Below are positions 26,895 to 36,700 of a DNA stretch of 64,000 nucleotides, piece after piece. The notes beneath the pieces are model-generated. The model ran no database searches, had not been told where the DNA came from, and saw only the letters and a list, made by a program, of their open reading frames with translations. The stretch comes from Paenibacillus sp. HGH0039 (GTDB taxonomy: Bacteria; Bacillota; Bacilli; Paenibacillales; NBRC-103111): assembly GCF_000411255.1 (NCBI RefSeq), contig NZ_KE150413.1, positions 223,131-287,130 of the forward strand, in the 5' to 3' direction. How positions within the stretch are numbered: position 1 is the stretch's first letter; every line of letters begins with the position of its first letter. Both the position numbers and the translations under genes were made by a program.

Positions 26895-27485
26895 ATGGGG
26901 GATCTCATCCTGGAGCTGGTGGACCAGTACGGATATACGTTTTTTTATGCGGCCCTGGCGCTGGGGCCTTTCGGCATTCCCGTACCCAATGAAGTGACCG
27001 TGATGACAGGCGGAGCTATCGGAGCCGAAGGGCTGCTTAATCCCTGGCTCGTTTATCTGTGTATTTTTCTGGGGCTGATCACGGCAGTTACGATCGGGTT
27101 TGCGATCGGCCGGGTATTCGGCAAACGTCTGATTAACCGGCTGCGCGGAAAGGAAAGATTCGCCCGGTATTTCGCGTCTTCCGAGCAGCTTCTCGATAAG
27201 TACGGCACGGCAGCGCTCTGCATCAGTTGTTTTATCCCGTGTGTCCGGTATATCGTGCCGATTTTTATGGGCGCATACGGCACACGCTATGCTAAATTCG
27301 CTCTGTACGCATATAGCGGAGCCTGGGTATGGACGCTCATTTTTTACGGAATCGGGCGGCAATGGGGCTACAATTTGTCCCAGCTTCTGATCGTCCCGGA
27401 AACGAAGCTCGTCCTGGTTATCGGCTGCACCGCGGCGGTTTTATTCCTCTTCTGGAGAAATAGAGCCAAAAAGTCGCAAACCTAG
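26895..27485 (+). CDS. DedA family membrane protein (VTT domain)
   Basis: This 196-residue DedA/Tvp38-type integral membrane protein belongs to a family now linked to phospholipid (undecaprenyl phosphate or other) flipping and membrane homeostasis. It shows the conserved GPFGIPVPNEVTVMTGG segment near residue 24 and the G-x-x-x-R-F-x-P equivalent ISCFIPCVRYIVPIFMGAY near 114. About five hydrophobic segments are present. The start ATG 26895 lies 4-6 bases after GGAGGG. It is a single gene. Confidence 0.88.
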   Translation: MGDLILELVDQYGYTFFYAALALGPFGIPVPNEVTVMTGGAIGAEGLLNPWLVYLCIFLGLITAVTIGFAIGRVFGKRLINRLRGKERFARYFASSEQLLDKYGTAALCISCFIPCVRYIVPIFMGAYGTRYAKFALYAYSGAWVWTLIFYGIGRQWGYNLSQLLIVPETKLVLVIGCTAAVLFLFWRNRAKKSQT

Positions 27486-27552
27486 AGCTGCCGTATCCCC
27501 TGCTAATGCCCGGTTCCCGGTGAAAGATATAAAATTTTTTTGCGGATTCGTC

Positions 27553-27583
27553 TTGACCCTCCTCTTGGAGGAGCCTTTAGACT
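27553..27583 (+). promoter_or_regulatory. MerR-type promoter with 19-bp spacer and dyad operator
   Basis: TTGACC (27553-27558), a 19-base spacer, then TAGACT (27578-27583). The spacer holds the inverted repeat CTCCTC-ttg-GAGGAG (27559-27573). An overlong spacer with a central dyad is the hallmark of MerR-activated promoters, so the gene at 27606 is probably autoregulated. Confidence 0.8.
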
Positions 27584-27605
27584 TTGACAGGAAAGGAGGA
27601 ATACC

Positions 27606-28367
27606 ATGCTCAGCGACAAGCTCTTGACCGTCAAGGAAACCGCGCGGGTGTCGGGTGTAACGGTAAAAACCCTGCATCATTACCACAAAATCGGTCTTCT
27701 TCCGCCCCGGGAGATCAGTGAAGCGGGCTACCGGCTGTACGGGATGGAGGAGCTTCAGCGCTTGCAGGAGATTTTGTTTTACCGGGAACTGGATGTGCCG
27801 CTGGAAAAAATCGGGAGGGCGCTGGAAGAAAAGCCGCAGCGGACAGCTATTTTATCGGAGCAGGAGGAGCTTCTTACGGCGCGGAAGGTGAGGCTGGAAC
27901 AGCTTCTCCGGACGCTGCGGCAGTCCATCCGGTACGCCTCGGAGGGAGAAAGAATGGAAATGGCAGACATGTTCAAGGGATTCGGAAGAGAAGAGGAATG
28001 GAAAGAGGCGCTGACGGAGCAGAACGAGTATTTGAAAGAAACGTACGGGTACGATCTGCTGGAGAAAGAAAAGATCGACGTGGAGGCATTGAACGAACAG
28101 GCTGCGGAGGCAAAGCGATTTACGGACGGGATGGCCGGCGCCCTCAAAAACGGAGTGAAGTTCGATCACGAAGACGTGCGGACGCTGCTCCGGGACCATC
28201 TGGATTTCCTGAACAAAGCGGGTCACGCATTCGGACCTCAAGACTACGTCAACCAGGCGAAGTTCTTTATGGAAGACGATTTTCACCGGCAGATGCTGGA
28301 GAGCCAGCAGACCGGTTTGTCTTATTATTTGCGCGCCGCCGCCGAATCATGGGCGGCCGCGCAATAA
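27606..28367 (+). CDS. MerR family transcriptional regulator with TipAS antibiotic-recognition domain
   Basis: This 253-residue regulator has a MerR winged helix (LLTVKETARVSGVTVKTLHHYHKIGLLPP) at residues 5-70, then a coiled-coil dimerisation helix (about 80-115). The C-terminal TipAS domain (about 130-250) is the type that in TipAL binds thiopeptide antibiotics. It starts at ATG 27606 behind AAAGGAGGA. The promoter at 27553-27583 contains the expected operator. Targets beyond itself are not visible nearby. Confidence 0.9.
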   Translation: MLSDKLLTVKETARVSGVTVKTLHHYHKIGLLPPREISEAGYRLYGMEELQRLQEILFYRELDVPLEKIGRALEEKPQRTAILSEQEELLTARKVRLEQLLRTLRQSIRYASEGERMEMADMFKGFGREEEWKEALTEQNEYLKETYGYDLLEKEKIDVEALNEQAAEAKRFTDGMAGALKNGVKFDHEDVRTLLRDHLDFLNKAGHAFGPQDYVNQAKFFMEDDFHRQMLESQQTGLSYYLRAAAESWAAAQ

Positions 28368-28387
28368 CGGCGCAACGTATTGAGAAC

Positions 28388-28420
28388 AACCGCCGGGCGT
28401 ATGTTGCCCGGCGGTTTTTT
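28388..28420 (+). terminator. Terminator of the MerR gene
   Basis: CCGCCGGGC (28390-28398) and GCCCGGCGG (28406-28414) pair perfectly, followed by six T. Confidence 0.9.
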
Positions 28421-28514
28421 GCGGTATAATTAGTTTCTTGGTTGGCGGCACGCGCCCGGCGCTTATAGCCGTTTAAACGCATGACATCATCCTACCCGGA
28501 AAGGGGGAGAACCG

Positions 28515-28820
28515 GTGGCTTTTGGAGTGAAAAGAGAGGAACTGCAGCGCTGGAAAGCGGCGGTTTCCCGGGGAGACATCGCTTACCTGACGCATTACTG
28601 GCTGGAGCCGCGCTTTCCCGGCATCACGACGGTCACGAAAGTCGGCTGTTCCGACCTCGACCGCTTGTCCGACTGGTGCATCTCCCACGGGCTGAATCCC
28701 CGGTATATTCATAACCGGTCCCCGTTTCCGCATTTTGACCTGATCGGCCCCAAGCAGAAAGAAATTTTACGGAAAGAAGGCATTCACGACCAGCTGGAGC
28801 GGTTTAGGCTCCTTGATTAA
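28515..28820 (+). CDS. Small conserved protein resembling Bacillus YneQ
   Basis: This 101-residue soluble protein starts at GTG 28515 behind GAAAGGGGGAG. The sequence MAFGVKREELQRWK and the middle block THYWLEPRFPGITTVTKVGCSDLDRL recall the uncharacterised YneQ-type proteins of Bacillus; I make that link from memory. It has two cysteines and no membrane segment. Function is unknown. Confidence 0.7.
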   Translation: MAFGVKREELQRWKAAVSRGDIAYLTHYWLEPRFPGITTVTKVGCSDLDRLSDWCISHGLNPRYIHNRSPFPHFDLIGPKQKEILRKEGIHDQLERFRLLD

Positions 28821-29120
28821 AGCGCCATACCCACAGTCTTAACCCCTCCGTATTAACGCTTCTATGAGCAACGTGACAATACGTTTACCTTCTTCATTGT
28901 CCATTTTTTTCACCCCTATCCCGCAAGCCATTATTTTATAGCAAATGTTCCCCAGGCGCAGGTGTTCCGAAATCGGACGGGTTGGCGGGGTTCCTGACCG
29001 TACCGGGACTTAATATTCGAAATTAGGACGGACGAGATTAAACATGCGGGCTGTTGCAACTGGCTTTACGCGAAAAACAAATAGCCGGACGGAATGTGCG
29101 CGCCGTACATGAACCGTGTA

Positions 29121-29150
29121 AAAAGAAGCCCTGCCGCAGAGCTTCTTTTT
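29121..29150. terminator. Hairpin with T-run
   Basis: AAAAGAAGC (29121-29129) and GCTTCTTTTT (29141-29150) around an 11-base loop. No clear upstream gene on the plus strand. Confidence 0.55.
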
Positions 29151-29270
29151 GCTGCCTCGAAAACAAGTAAAAAAAGTGCAGGCATCGGTCATTTCTGTTC
29201 ATGTTCAAGCGGCGGGATATTCAGTATGGTAGAAGGGAACGGAGGTGAAGACACGGAACGGCCGAAAAAA

Positions 29271-29285
29271 AAGTAAACGTTATCA
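29271..29285 (+). promoter_or_regulatory. Candidate cre (CcpA) site
   Basis: AAGTAAACGTTATCA fits WTGNAANCGNWNNCW with one mismatch. It lies upstream of the decayed sugar permease and the beta-galactosidase. Confidence 0.45.
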
Positions 29286-29457
29286 ACCAAAAGATATCGA
29301 GGCGATATGATATCCCGACGCTCCAGCTCATCGACAAAATGAAAACGGGTCTCGTTATCCGCCGGAATGTGTCTGGCTGCGCAGCTGACAGCAGGTTTTG
29401 TCCCGGGGTACCCGGTGATGAGCCGCGATTCGGTCCAATATTAGGGAGGCGGCTGAC

Positions 29458-30067
29458 ATGAAACTGAACACATTTCTTTCCAATGTGCCTGCGCGGGTGG
29501 TACTGTTAATTTACAGCGTCATCGTACTGTATCTGCTTGTGTGAACGCCTTCAAAGAAGCGAGTATCGGCTCCTATTTTCTCAATTCCGTGCTCGTGACC
29601 GTTCTGTCGATGGCGATCTGCATTACGCTGTCTTTATGGCCGCTTATGTGATCGCACGCTACGATTTCAAATTGTTCCGCTGGATGAAAAAGCTGTACAT
29701 AGTCGCTCTGTTCTTCCCGGTGGCGTTTAAAATCGTTCCGCTGTTTATGCTGCTGGGCAAAATCATCTGCTCGACAGCCTGCTCGGACTCGTGCTCGCTT
29801 ATTCGGCTACGACCATCCCGTTTACGATTTTCAACTTCATGTCCTATTGGAACGAGTACATTATGGCGCTTTCGTTTATTACGACGGAAAGCAAAAGAAC
29901 GCTGACGCTCGGCATCGCTTACCTGATGGAAGTGCAGCGTTACGCGACCGACTGGGGCGCTTTGTTCGCGGGCCTCGTCATTGTTAATGATTCCGACGCT
30001 CGTGCTGTACGCTCTTCTACAGGGTAAAATAACCGCCGGCATCAATGTGGGCGGCTTGAAAGGATAG
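29458..30067 (+). pseudogene. Carbohydrate ABC transporter permease, decayed
   Basis: A good ribosome site (AGGGAGG) and ATG 29458 begin a permease that stops after 28 codons at TGA 29542-29544. Homologous stretches continue in other frames: SIGSYFLNSVLVTVLSMAI, AAYVIARYDFKLFRWMKK, LLDSLLGLVLAYSATTIPF, SYWNEYIMALSFITTESK, then, after a further one-base shift near 29990, a typical C-terminus ending INVGGLKG. The region between FTIF and NFMSYW lacks the EAA loop, which indicates an internal deletion. At least three frame changes and two deletions make it non-functional. It precedes the beta-galactosidase directly, so the operon has lost its own uptake gene. Confidence 0.9.
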
Positions 30068-30076
30068 ATAAAACTC

Positions 30077-31882
30077 ATGACAAGCTTTAAAGTGCAGGGC
30101 AGCCAATTTCTCTTGAACGATAAACCGCTCCGGATTATTTCCGGAGCTCTTCACTATTTCCGGGTCGTGCCGGAATATTGGCGCGACCGGCTGCTGAAGA
30201 TGAAAGCCTGCGGCTGCAATACGGTCGAAACTTACGTGGCGTGGAACGTTCACGAGCCGGAGGAAGGGAAATTCGATTTCGGCGGAATTGCGGATGTTAT
30301 CGCTTTCGTGGAGCTTGCAGGGGAACTGGGCCTCCATGTGATCGTGCGGCCGAGTCCGTATATTTGCGCCGAATGGGAGTTCGGAGGCCTGCCGGCCTGG
30401 CTTCTCAAGGACTCGGAGATGCAGCTGCGCTGCTCCGATCCGAAGTTTCTGGCGAAGGTCGACGCCTACTATGACGTGCTGCTGCCGAAGTTCGTTCCGC
30501 TTCTGTGCACGAACGGAGGTCCGATCATTGCCATGCAGGTGGAGAACGAATACGGCAGCTACGGCAATGACAAGGCGTATTTGGGCTATCTGCGAGACGG
30601 TATGATCGCCCGGGGCATCGACGTGCTACTGTTCACCTCGGACGGGCCGACCGATGAGATGCTGCAGGGCGGAACGCTGCCGGACGTGCTCGCCACGGTG
30701 AATTTCGGCTCTAGACCGGAAGAATCTTTCGCCAAGTTTAGGGAGTACCGGCCGGATGAACCGCTCATGTGCATGGAGTTCTGGAACGGCTGGTTCGATC
30801 ATTGGATGGAAGAACACCATACGCGCGATGGAGAAGACGCCGCCCGGGTGCTGGACGACATGCTCGGCGCAGGCGCTTCCGTCAATTTTTATATGTTCCA
30901 CGGGGGGACGAACTTCGGCTTCTACAGCGGAGCGAATCATATCAAGACGTACGAGCCTACGGTGACGAGCTACGACTATGACGCGCCCTTGACGGAGAGG
31001 GGAGATTTGACTGCGAAGTACGAAGCGTTCCGTGAAGTCATCTCCAAGCACGAAGGCGAATCGGGCAGCGCGCTGCCTGAGCCGCTTCCGGTGAGGAGCT
31101 ACGGAGAGGTTAAGATGACCGAGAGCGCGGAATTGTTTGCGCAGCTGGGTAAGCTGTCGCAGCCGGTCCGGCGGGTAACGCCGGAACCGATGGAGAAGCT
31201 GGGCCAGAATTACGGCTTTATTCTGTACTCGACGCACGTGACCGGCCCGCGCCGGGGACAGGAACTGCATATCCAGGACGTGCGCGACCGCGCCCAGGTG
31301 TTCCTGGACGGCAGCTATATCGGCGCCGTCGAGCGGTGGGACGTCCGGCCGCTTAAGCTTGATGTGCCGGCCGGAGGAGCGCGTCTCGACATTCTTGTCG
31401 AGAATATGGGGCGCGTCAACTACGGCCCGCTGCTTCGCGACCATAAGGGAATCACGGAAGGCGTGCGGCTCGATAACCAGTTCCAGTACGGGTGGGACAT
31501 TTATCCGCTTCCACTGGATTCGCTGGAAGGGCTTGAATTCGGGACGGCCGCAGGGCCGGAAGACGCGGATGTGACAGGCGAGAGGCCCGCGTTCTACCGG
31601 GGCTTCTTCGAAGCGGAGGAGGCGGCCGACACGTTCCTCCGGCTGGAGGGATGGACCAAGGGCGTCGCGTACGTTAACGGCTTCAACCTGGGACGCTACT
31701 GGGAGCGCGGCCCGCAGAAATCGCTGTATGTGCCGGGGCCTCTGCTGCGCAAAGGGACGAACGAGATCGTCCTGTTCGAGCTTCACGGCACGAAGCGGCT
31801 TTCCGTCCGGCTGGAAGACAAGCCGGATTTGGGAACGGAGGCCGCCGTGGATCAGAGCATCTTGAATTTCACGGGAGAGTAA
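30077..31882 (+). CDS. Glycoside hydrolase family 35 beta-galactosidase
   Basis: This 601-residue enzyme removes terminal beta-galactose. The TIM-barrel half shows the family 35 sequence ISGALHYFRVVPEYWRDRLLKMKACGCNTVETYVAWNVHEP. The acid/base Glu158 is in QVENEYGSYG and the nucleophile Glu234 in MEFWNGWFDHW. The C-terminal half holds beta-sandwich domains ending near GFNLGRYWERGPQKSLYVPGPLL. No signal peptide is present, so it acts inside the cell on imported oligosaccharides. It starts at ATG 30077, ten bases after the decayed permease, and is followed by a sulfatase. Confidence 0.93.
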   Translation: MTSFKVQGSQFLLNDKPLRIISGALHYFRVVPEYWRDRLLKMKACGCNTVETYVAWNVHEPEEGKFDFGGIADVIAFVELAGELGLHVIVRPSPYICAEWEFGGLPAWLLKDSEMQLRCSDPKFLAKVDAYYDVLLPKFVPLLCTNGGPIIAMQVENEYGSYGNDKAYLGYLRDGMIARGIDVLLFTSDGPTDEMLQGGTLPDVLATVNFGSRPEESFAKFREYRPDEPLMCMEFWNGWFDHWMEEHHTRDGEDAARVLDDMLGAGASVNFYMFHGGTNFGFYSGANHIKTYEPTVTSYDYDAPLTERGDLTAKYEAFREVISKHEGESGSALPEPLPVRSYGEVKMTESAELFAQLGKLSQPVRRVTPEPMEKLGQNYGFILYSTHVTGPRRGQELHIQDVRDRAQVFLDGSYIGAVERWDVRPLKLDVPAGGARLDILVENMGRVNYGPLLRDHKGITEGVRLDNQFQYGWDIYPLPLDSLEGLEFGTAAGPEDADVTGERPAFYRGFFEAEEAADTFLRLEGWTKGVAYVNGFNLGRYWERGPQKSLYVPGPLLRKGTNEIVLFELHGTKRLSVRLEDKPDLGTEAAVDQSILNFTGE

Positions 31883-32039
31883 AAGAGGCGCGCGGATGAA
31901 CAGTCCGCGCTCTGGTTTTTAGACGCATGCATGCCATTATGCGGTGCATGCGCCGGGATATAGCTTGGCATGGAGGCTGTTCGTTTGGACGAGGTTGGGC
32001 GGCCTCCTGCACACAAACAGGTGAAGGAGCGTGTTCCTT

Positions 32040-33524
32040 ATGCAGCAGCCGAATATTTTGTTCATCACCGTCGATCAGATGCGGGCAGACTGTCTCAGCA
32101 TTCTCGGGCATCCGGTGATCGAAACGCCGAATCTGGATCAGCTCGCGCGCGGCGGCGCGCTGTTCCGCAACGCCTACACGGCGACGCCGAGCTGCGTTCC
32201 CGCCCGGGCCGCCATCATGACGGGCAAAAGCCAGGCCTCCCACGGAAGGGTCGGCTACGAGGACTGCGTGCCGTGGGATTACGAGCACACCGCAGCGGGC
32301 GAGCTGGCCAAGGCCGGTTACCACACGCAGTGCGTCGGCAAGATGCACGTGTATCCCGCCAGGAATTTGTGCGGGTTTCACAACATTGTGCTGCACGACG
32401 GCTACCTCCACCACAATCGGTACAAGGACCGGAATTTGGTGACGGAGTCGTTCGACCACTGCGACGATTATTTGCCGTGGCTGCGCCGAAGGGCGGGAGC
32501 CGATGCGGATCTGACCGATCTCGGGCTGGACTGCAACGCCTCGACGGTGGCGAGGCCCTGGCATCTGCCCGAGGCGCTGCATCCGACCAACTGGGTCGTG
32601 ACGCAGTCGATCGACTTTCTGCGCAGGCGCGATCCGCGCAAGCCCTTCTTCCTGTGGATGTCGTTCGTGCGGCCTCACCCGCCGTTCGACCCTCCGCAGG
32701 CGTATCTGGATCTGTACGACGGCATGGATTTGCCGGGTCCCGTCGTAGGGGAATGGGCGGAACGGGACGATGAAGACCTGAGCGGTCTGAATCCCGTGAC
32801 CGCCCGGGGCCGTGTGCCTGCTAACCGGTTGAAAAAGGCACGCGCCGCTTACTACGCGCTGATCACGCATATCGATCATCAGCTCGGCCGGTTTTTCGGC
32901 GCGATGGACGAATACGGCGTGCTGAACAATACGCTGATCGTATTCACGTCGGACCACGGGGAACTGCTCGGAGACCACCACCTGTTCCGGAAGGCGCTTC
33001 CGTATGAAGGAAGCGCGAAGGTGCCGCTCATTGTCTCCGACCCCGGTGGCTTTACCGGTATCCGCCGGGGCAGCCGGGTGGACGAGGTCGTCGAGCTGCG
33101 CGATCTGATGCCGACCCTGCTTCATGCGGCGGAAGCGCCGATTCCCCCGGGTGTGGACGGCTGCAGTCTGCTTCCGCTGAGCCGGGGCCTCAAGGTCCCC
33201 TGGCGGGATGCCATTCACGGCGAGCATGAATACGGCGCGTTGTCGACGCATTACATGACCGACGGACGTGAGAAGTACATCTGGTTCTCCCAAAGCGGTC
33301 GGGAGCAGTTGTTTGATCTTTGCGCCGATCCCGGCGAGATCACCGATCTGGCGGGAGATGCTGGATATGCCGGGCGTCTGGAGCACTGGCGGGCCCGGCT
33401 TGCCGCCGAACTGGAAGGCCGGGAGGAAGGCTACAGCGAAGGCGGCAGGCTGATCCCCGGCCGGACGCCCAAGACGGTGTTGGACCATTTGACCGGGTCC
33501 GGCCAGATCCCTGCGGAAGGATGA
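32040..33524 (+). CDS. Sulfatase (arylsulfatase/choline-sulfatase class, cysteine type)
   Basis: This 494-residue sulfatase has the N-terminal ILFITVDQMRAD metal-binding block and the formylglycine motif Cys52-V-P-A-R56 (C-x-P-x-R), then FTSDHGELLGDH for the other metal ligands. The Cys must be converted to formylglycine by a maturase that is not in this window. No signal peptide, so a cytoplasmic role is expected. ATG 32040 is ten bases after AAGGAG; the GTG at 32031 is too close to it. Its position behind the beta-galactosidase suggests desulfation of sugar substrates. Confidence 0.9.
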   Translation: MQQPNILFITVDQMRADCLSILGHPVIETPNLDQLARGGALFRNAYTATPSCVPARAAIMTGKSQASHGRVGYEDCVPWDYEHTAAGELAKAGYHTQCVGKMHVYPARNLCGFHNIVLHDGYLHHNRYKDRNLVTESFDHCDDYLPWLRRRAGADADLTDLGLDCNASTVARPWHLPEALHPTNWVVTQSIDFLRRRDPRKPFFLWMSFVRPHPPFDPPQAYLDLYDGMDLPGPVVGEWAERDDEDLSGLNPVTARGRVPANRLKKARAAYYALITHIDHQLGRFFGAMDEYGVLNNTLIVFTSDHGELLGDHHLFRKALPYEGSAKVPLIVSDPGGFTGIRRGSRVDEVVELRDLMPTLLHAAEAPIPPGVDGCSLLPLSRGLKVPWRDAIHGEHEYGALSTHYMTDGREKYIWFSQSGREQLFDLCADPGEITDLAGDAGYAGRLEHWRARLAAELEGREEGYSEGGRLIPGRTPKTVLDHLTGSGQIPAEG

Positions 33525-33543
33525 CGCCGTCATCCTTCTTTTT
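33516..33543 (+). terminator. Terminator overlapping the sulfatase stop codon
   Basis: GAAGGATGAC (33516-33525) and GTCATCCTTC (33529-33538), loop of three, then TTTTT. The left arm includes the sulfatase stop codon TGA. Confidence 0.85.
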
Positions 33544-33580
33544 AACCCCTGCAGCCCACTGACGTGCGGATGCAGGGGTT
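33544..33580. terminator. Second hairpin after the sulfatase
   Basis: AACCCCTGCA (33544-33553) and TGCAGGGGTT (33571-33580) pair exactly. Little T-run. It may back up the first terminator. Confidence 0.5.
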
Positions 33581-33799
33581 TAGTCGTTAGCGGATTGATT
33601 ATTTACTGGACGGATGATTTACATAGTAGGTCGTTCTGGAACAGTTCTGGGGTAAGGGTTGTATTTTTCGGCGGGCCAAAGAGGATATGCGTCTTCTTGT
33701 CCGTTTAATCTGCGGCCAAACCCGGCACACACTTGGAAACATGAATGATCGCAATTCCCATATACTGGAATCAATGAAAGTAGAAAGGAGTGGTCACTA

Positions 33800-36700
33800 T
33801 TGCCAGAGAATCAACCCAACCGGCAAATCTTTAGCGATCAATCCGGTTCCGTTATTCGGTGGGACCAAGTTAAAGGAAACCAGAAAGTCGAATACTCCGC
33901 TACCCGTCGGAGGGGGGTGAACTTAAACGTGAAAGCTGCGGAAACGTTCGTCGCCAAAATGAAGAACGTGCCCGTGTTTGCTCAAGCCGGCGGTGAAGTA
34001 ACTTTCCAAGCGCAAGCGCAAGCTCCCCTGGATTTATTCGAAGAGGCCGGATTAGCGGTACGGCTTCAAGCCATTGCCCGTCTTGCTGCGGGAATTGGAC
34101 TGCGGCCAAGGATGTCTGTCAGAGATCTTACGGACGCCGTCGGAGGATTGCCCGATATGAAGGGGGCTCCGATGGAGATGTTCCAGCTTCTTCTGGGGGA
34201 AATTACGATACAAGGAGAGATGCATGCCCAAGCGGCTGTTGCAATAATGGCCTATGCCAATCTCATAGCCTCAGGAACTTTTCTGGGCAATGACGGATTC
34301 GGCAAACCCGGGTTCCAGTATATTTTCGAAGCGGGTTACGGCTTTAAGGTGGGCGGCGGGTACCGTGCTTTCGTTGAGGTAAATTTTGATAATCCGCGCA
34401 GGCTTATTAATCGTTACGCAGAAGCCGCTATCATCAAAATGATTGCTTTGGCCGGTCAGAGTACGTCCCCGGAACAATTAGCCCTGATTCGTTCTCTAGA
34501 GGCACCTGTAATCATTGGAGCACGGCTTGCTTATGAAATCGGTGAGCTGCCAAGAGAACAGGCCGGTGAACGAAGTGTCGCGATCATTATCCTGGAAGGG
34601 CAGCGGTGGCTGCTGAAACGATTTCTGGAGACAGGTTCGAACAGCACCGTACAATGGATCGCCAATCATCTATTAACGTCGTTAAACAAACATATGGAGA
34701 GTAAGGTGTCTCCCTATCCATTCAGCGGACCCTTGGAAGTTCAAGTGCCGCCAAACATAGCTAATGACGTAAATACTCAATTAGGCCGAAGCCCGGGCAC
34801 GCCGCTTTCCCAAACGGATTTGATAGCCTACTTAACCGGCAAGCCGCTTCAAACACTGCTTTCCCAATCGGAAGAAACGCGTCTCATCCTGAACATCTTC
34901 CAAACCGCTTTTCCGGGCAATCCGCAAACAAGCGCAGGAGCCATCTTTGCTTACACCGGCAGCAATACGAACCCGTCGGGCCTCTTAGCGGGACTAACCT
35001 CCGGACTCCAAGCCTATGCAGGGCAGCAGCTGAACACACCGGCTTTTAAACAAGCTATTCAGCAAGTCGCTTCGGGCAGCCGGGAAATGGGCGTTATTTT
35101 ACAGAATGGTCTGATTCCCGCTCTGGAGATTGCGGCCAGTGTCGCACTTCCCTATGTTATGAATCAAGGCGGCTATGATCGGACATTCGTCCGAGAGGCT
35201 CTTTCCTCCGCGCTGCTGACCGTTGTCGGAAGAAGTCTGGTCCGTATATTTAACGGGATTACCATGCATATCCAGGGGCAGCTCGGCGGACTGCTCAATG
35301 GCGCGGCCAATCAATTGTCCAGCCCTGCTGTCGTGAAGCTGCTTGAACTGACCGGGCCTACTAACCGTTATCTCATCCGGCCTTTGCAGGCAGGTTTCAG
35401 AGAGGCTGCTGTTCAGTTAGCGGATTTTATACCGCAGCGGGCATTCGATCAGATGCTTGTTATTTTTACCCCGATAGATGCCGGATCTACGGCTTCGTTT
35501 GTTCAGAATCTGCGGAAGACGGATTGGACGCCGAGAGCCGAGAATCTGTCGGATGTCGCAAATACATTGCTGAACATCCTTTTGACTAGAGCAACGACAT
35601 TTACTTCAAAAATTATCGCAGTCGTGCTTCAAGCTTTCCTTGAAGTTCTCCTGCAGGAGCTCCGGGACCTGATCGATAAATTTGGCCGTATTCTCAACGA
35701 AGCCTGGGAAGCCCTCCGAAATTATATTCGGACCGTACTAACAGAGCCCCTCAGACGTATTATCCGCGAACTCGTCGGTCGAGCAATAAGCAATTTACCT
35801 CCACGCATTCAATCCCTTATAGCGGGCGGGATAGACGCCGCCGTCAATAGTTTGCATCCCGATGCGGTATTAGATCCGATCATGAACGGACTCAGTAAAG
35901 TAACCTTAGATCCCAAAAAGGTACTGGATACGATGACGGGTCAAGGGAACTTCCCCGCTTTCACGGATTATCTGTATCAAGAGATTTTGCAGCAGCTCCA
36001 GCGTTCGAATCTAAATCTGAACCTAAGTATTAAAGTGCCGATTAAACTTCCTGGCCCGCTCAATGGTCCGGCTTTTACGGGAGGGCCGGCGGGATTCGGC
36101 GGTATAGGCGGGGGTCTAGGAAACTTAGGGGGCTTAGGGGATGCAATAGGAGGGTTAGGCGATGCGATTGGCGACTTAGGCGGAATCTTAAAAGGGGATG
36201 AAAGCCTTGGTGAAGCCCTGGATAAAATTCTGAAAAATGCCGGTCTTGGGGAGCTCATTCCGGTTCCGGGCGGCAATCCGCAAATTCCATTCGGGGTTAC
36301 CCTGACACCGGAGCACATGGTTCGTGCCATTCGGGAAGCCGTACCCGTAAGAATTTTGCAGAGTCAATACAGGAGTTTGCGTTCGCAAGCGGCCCCCGCT
36401 CTTCAAAAAATGCAACAGGTGGCCGAATTCCAGGCTTCCATCCCGCGTATTGTCGCTGATTTTCAAATTAACCGCTCTTCTGAGAGATCACTTGGCATGG
36501 TTTATGCGGATGCTCTGATTCTGCTGCGTCCTCTTATGGGACAGAGAAATCCTTCCGTTTTTGAACTTCTTGTGCACTTTTCCGGCTTAAGGAAGCCTAT
36601 TCCCGGCATAATCGGGACTTATCCTCAAATTTCAGTCGTTCTGGACAACTGTCAGCTGCCGCTGAGTACCTTTCAAACGGTATGGAACGATAACGGAGGG

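Larger units (their letters stand above)
28821..29457. other. Gene-poor region before the decayed permease
   Basis: It contains a possible 21-codon frame on the minus strand (28839-28904, start MDNEEGKR, ribosome site AGGGGTG), a hairpin AAAAGAAGC/GCTTCTTTTT (29121-29150) able to end transcripts, and a cre-like site at 29271-29285. The stretch 29290-29440 has no open frame and may be the remnant of an upstream gene of the decayed sugar locus. Confidence 0.4.

Noticed and set aside
31869-33533. 554-codon minus-strand frame
   Set aside because: Antisense to the sulfatase, whose motifs are intact on the plus strand.
33740-33800. Sporulation sigma (E/K-like) promoter for the orphan gene
   Set aside because: CATATACT near 33768 resembles such a -10, but no matching -35 was found at the right distance.
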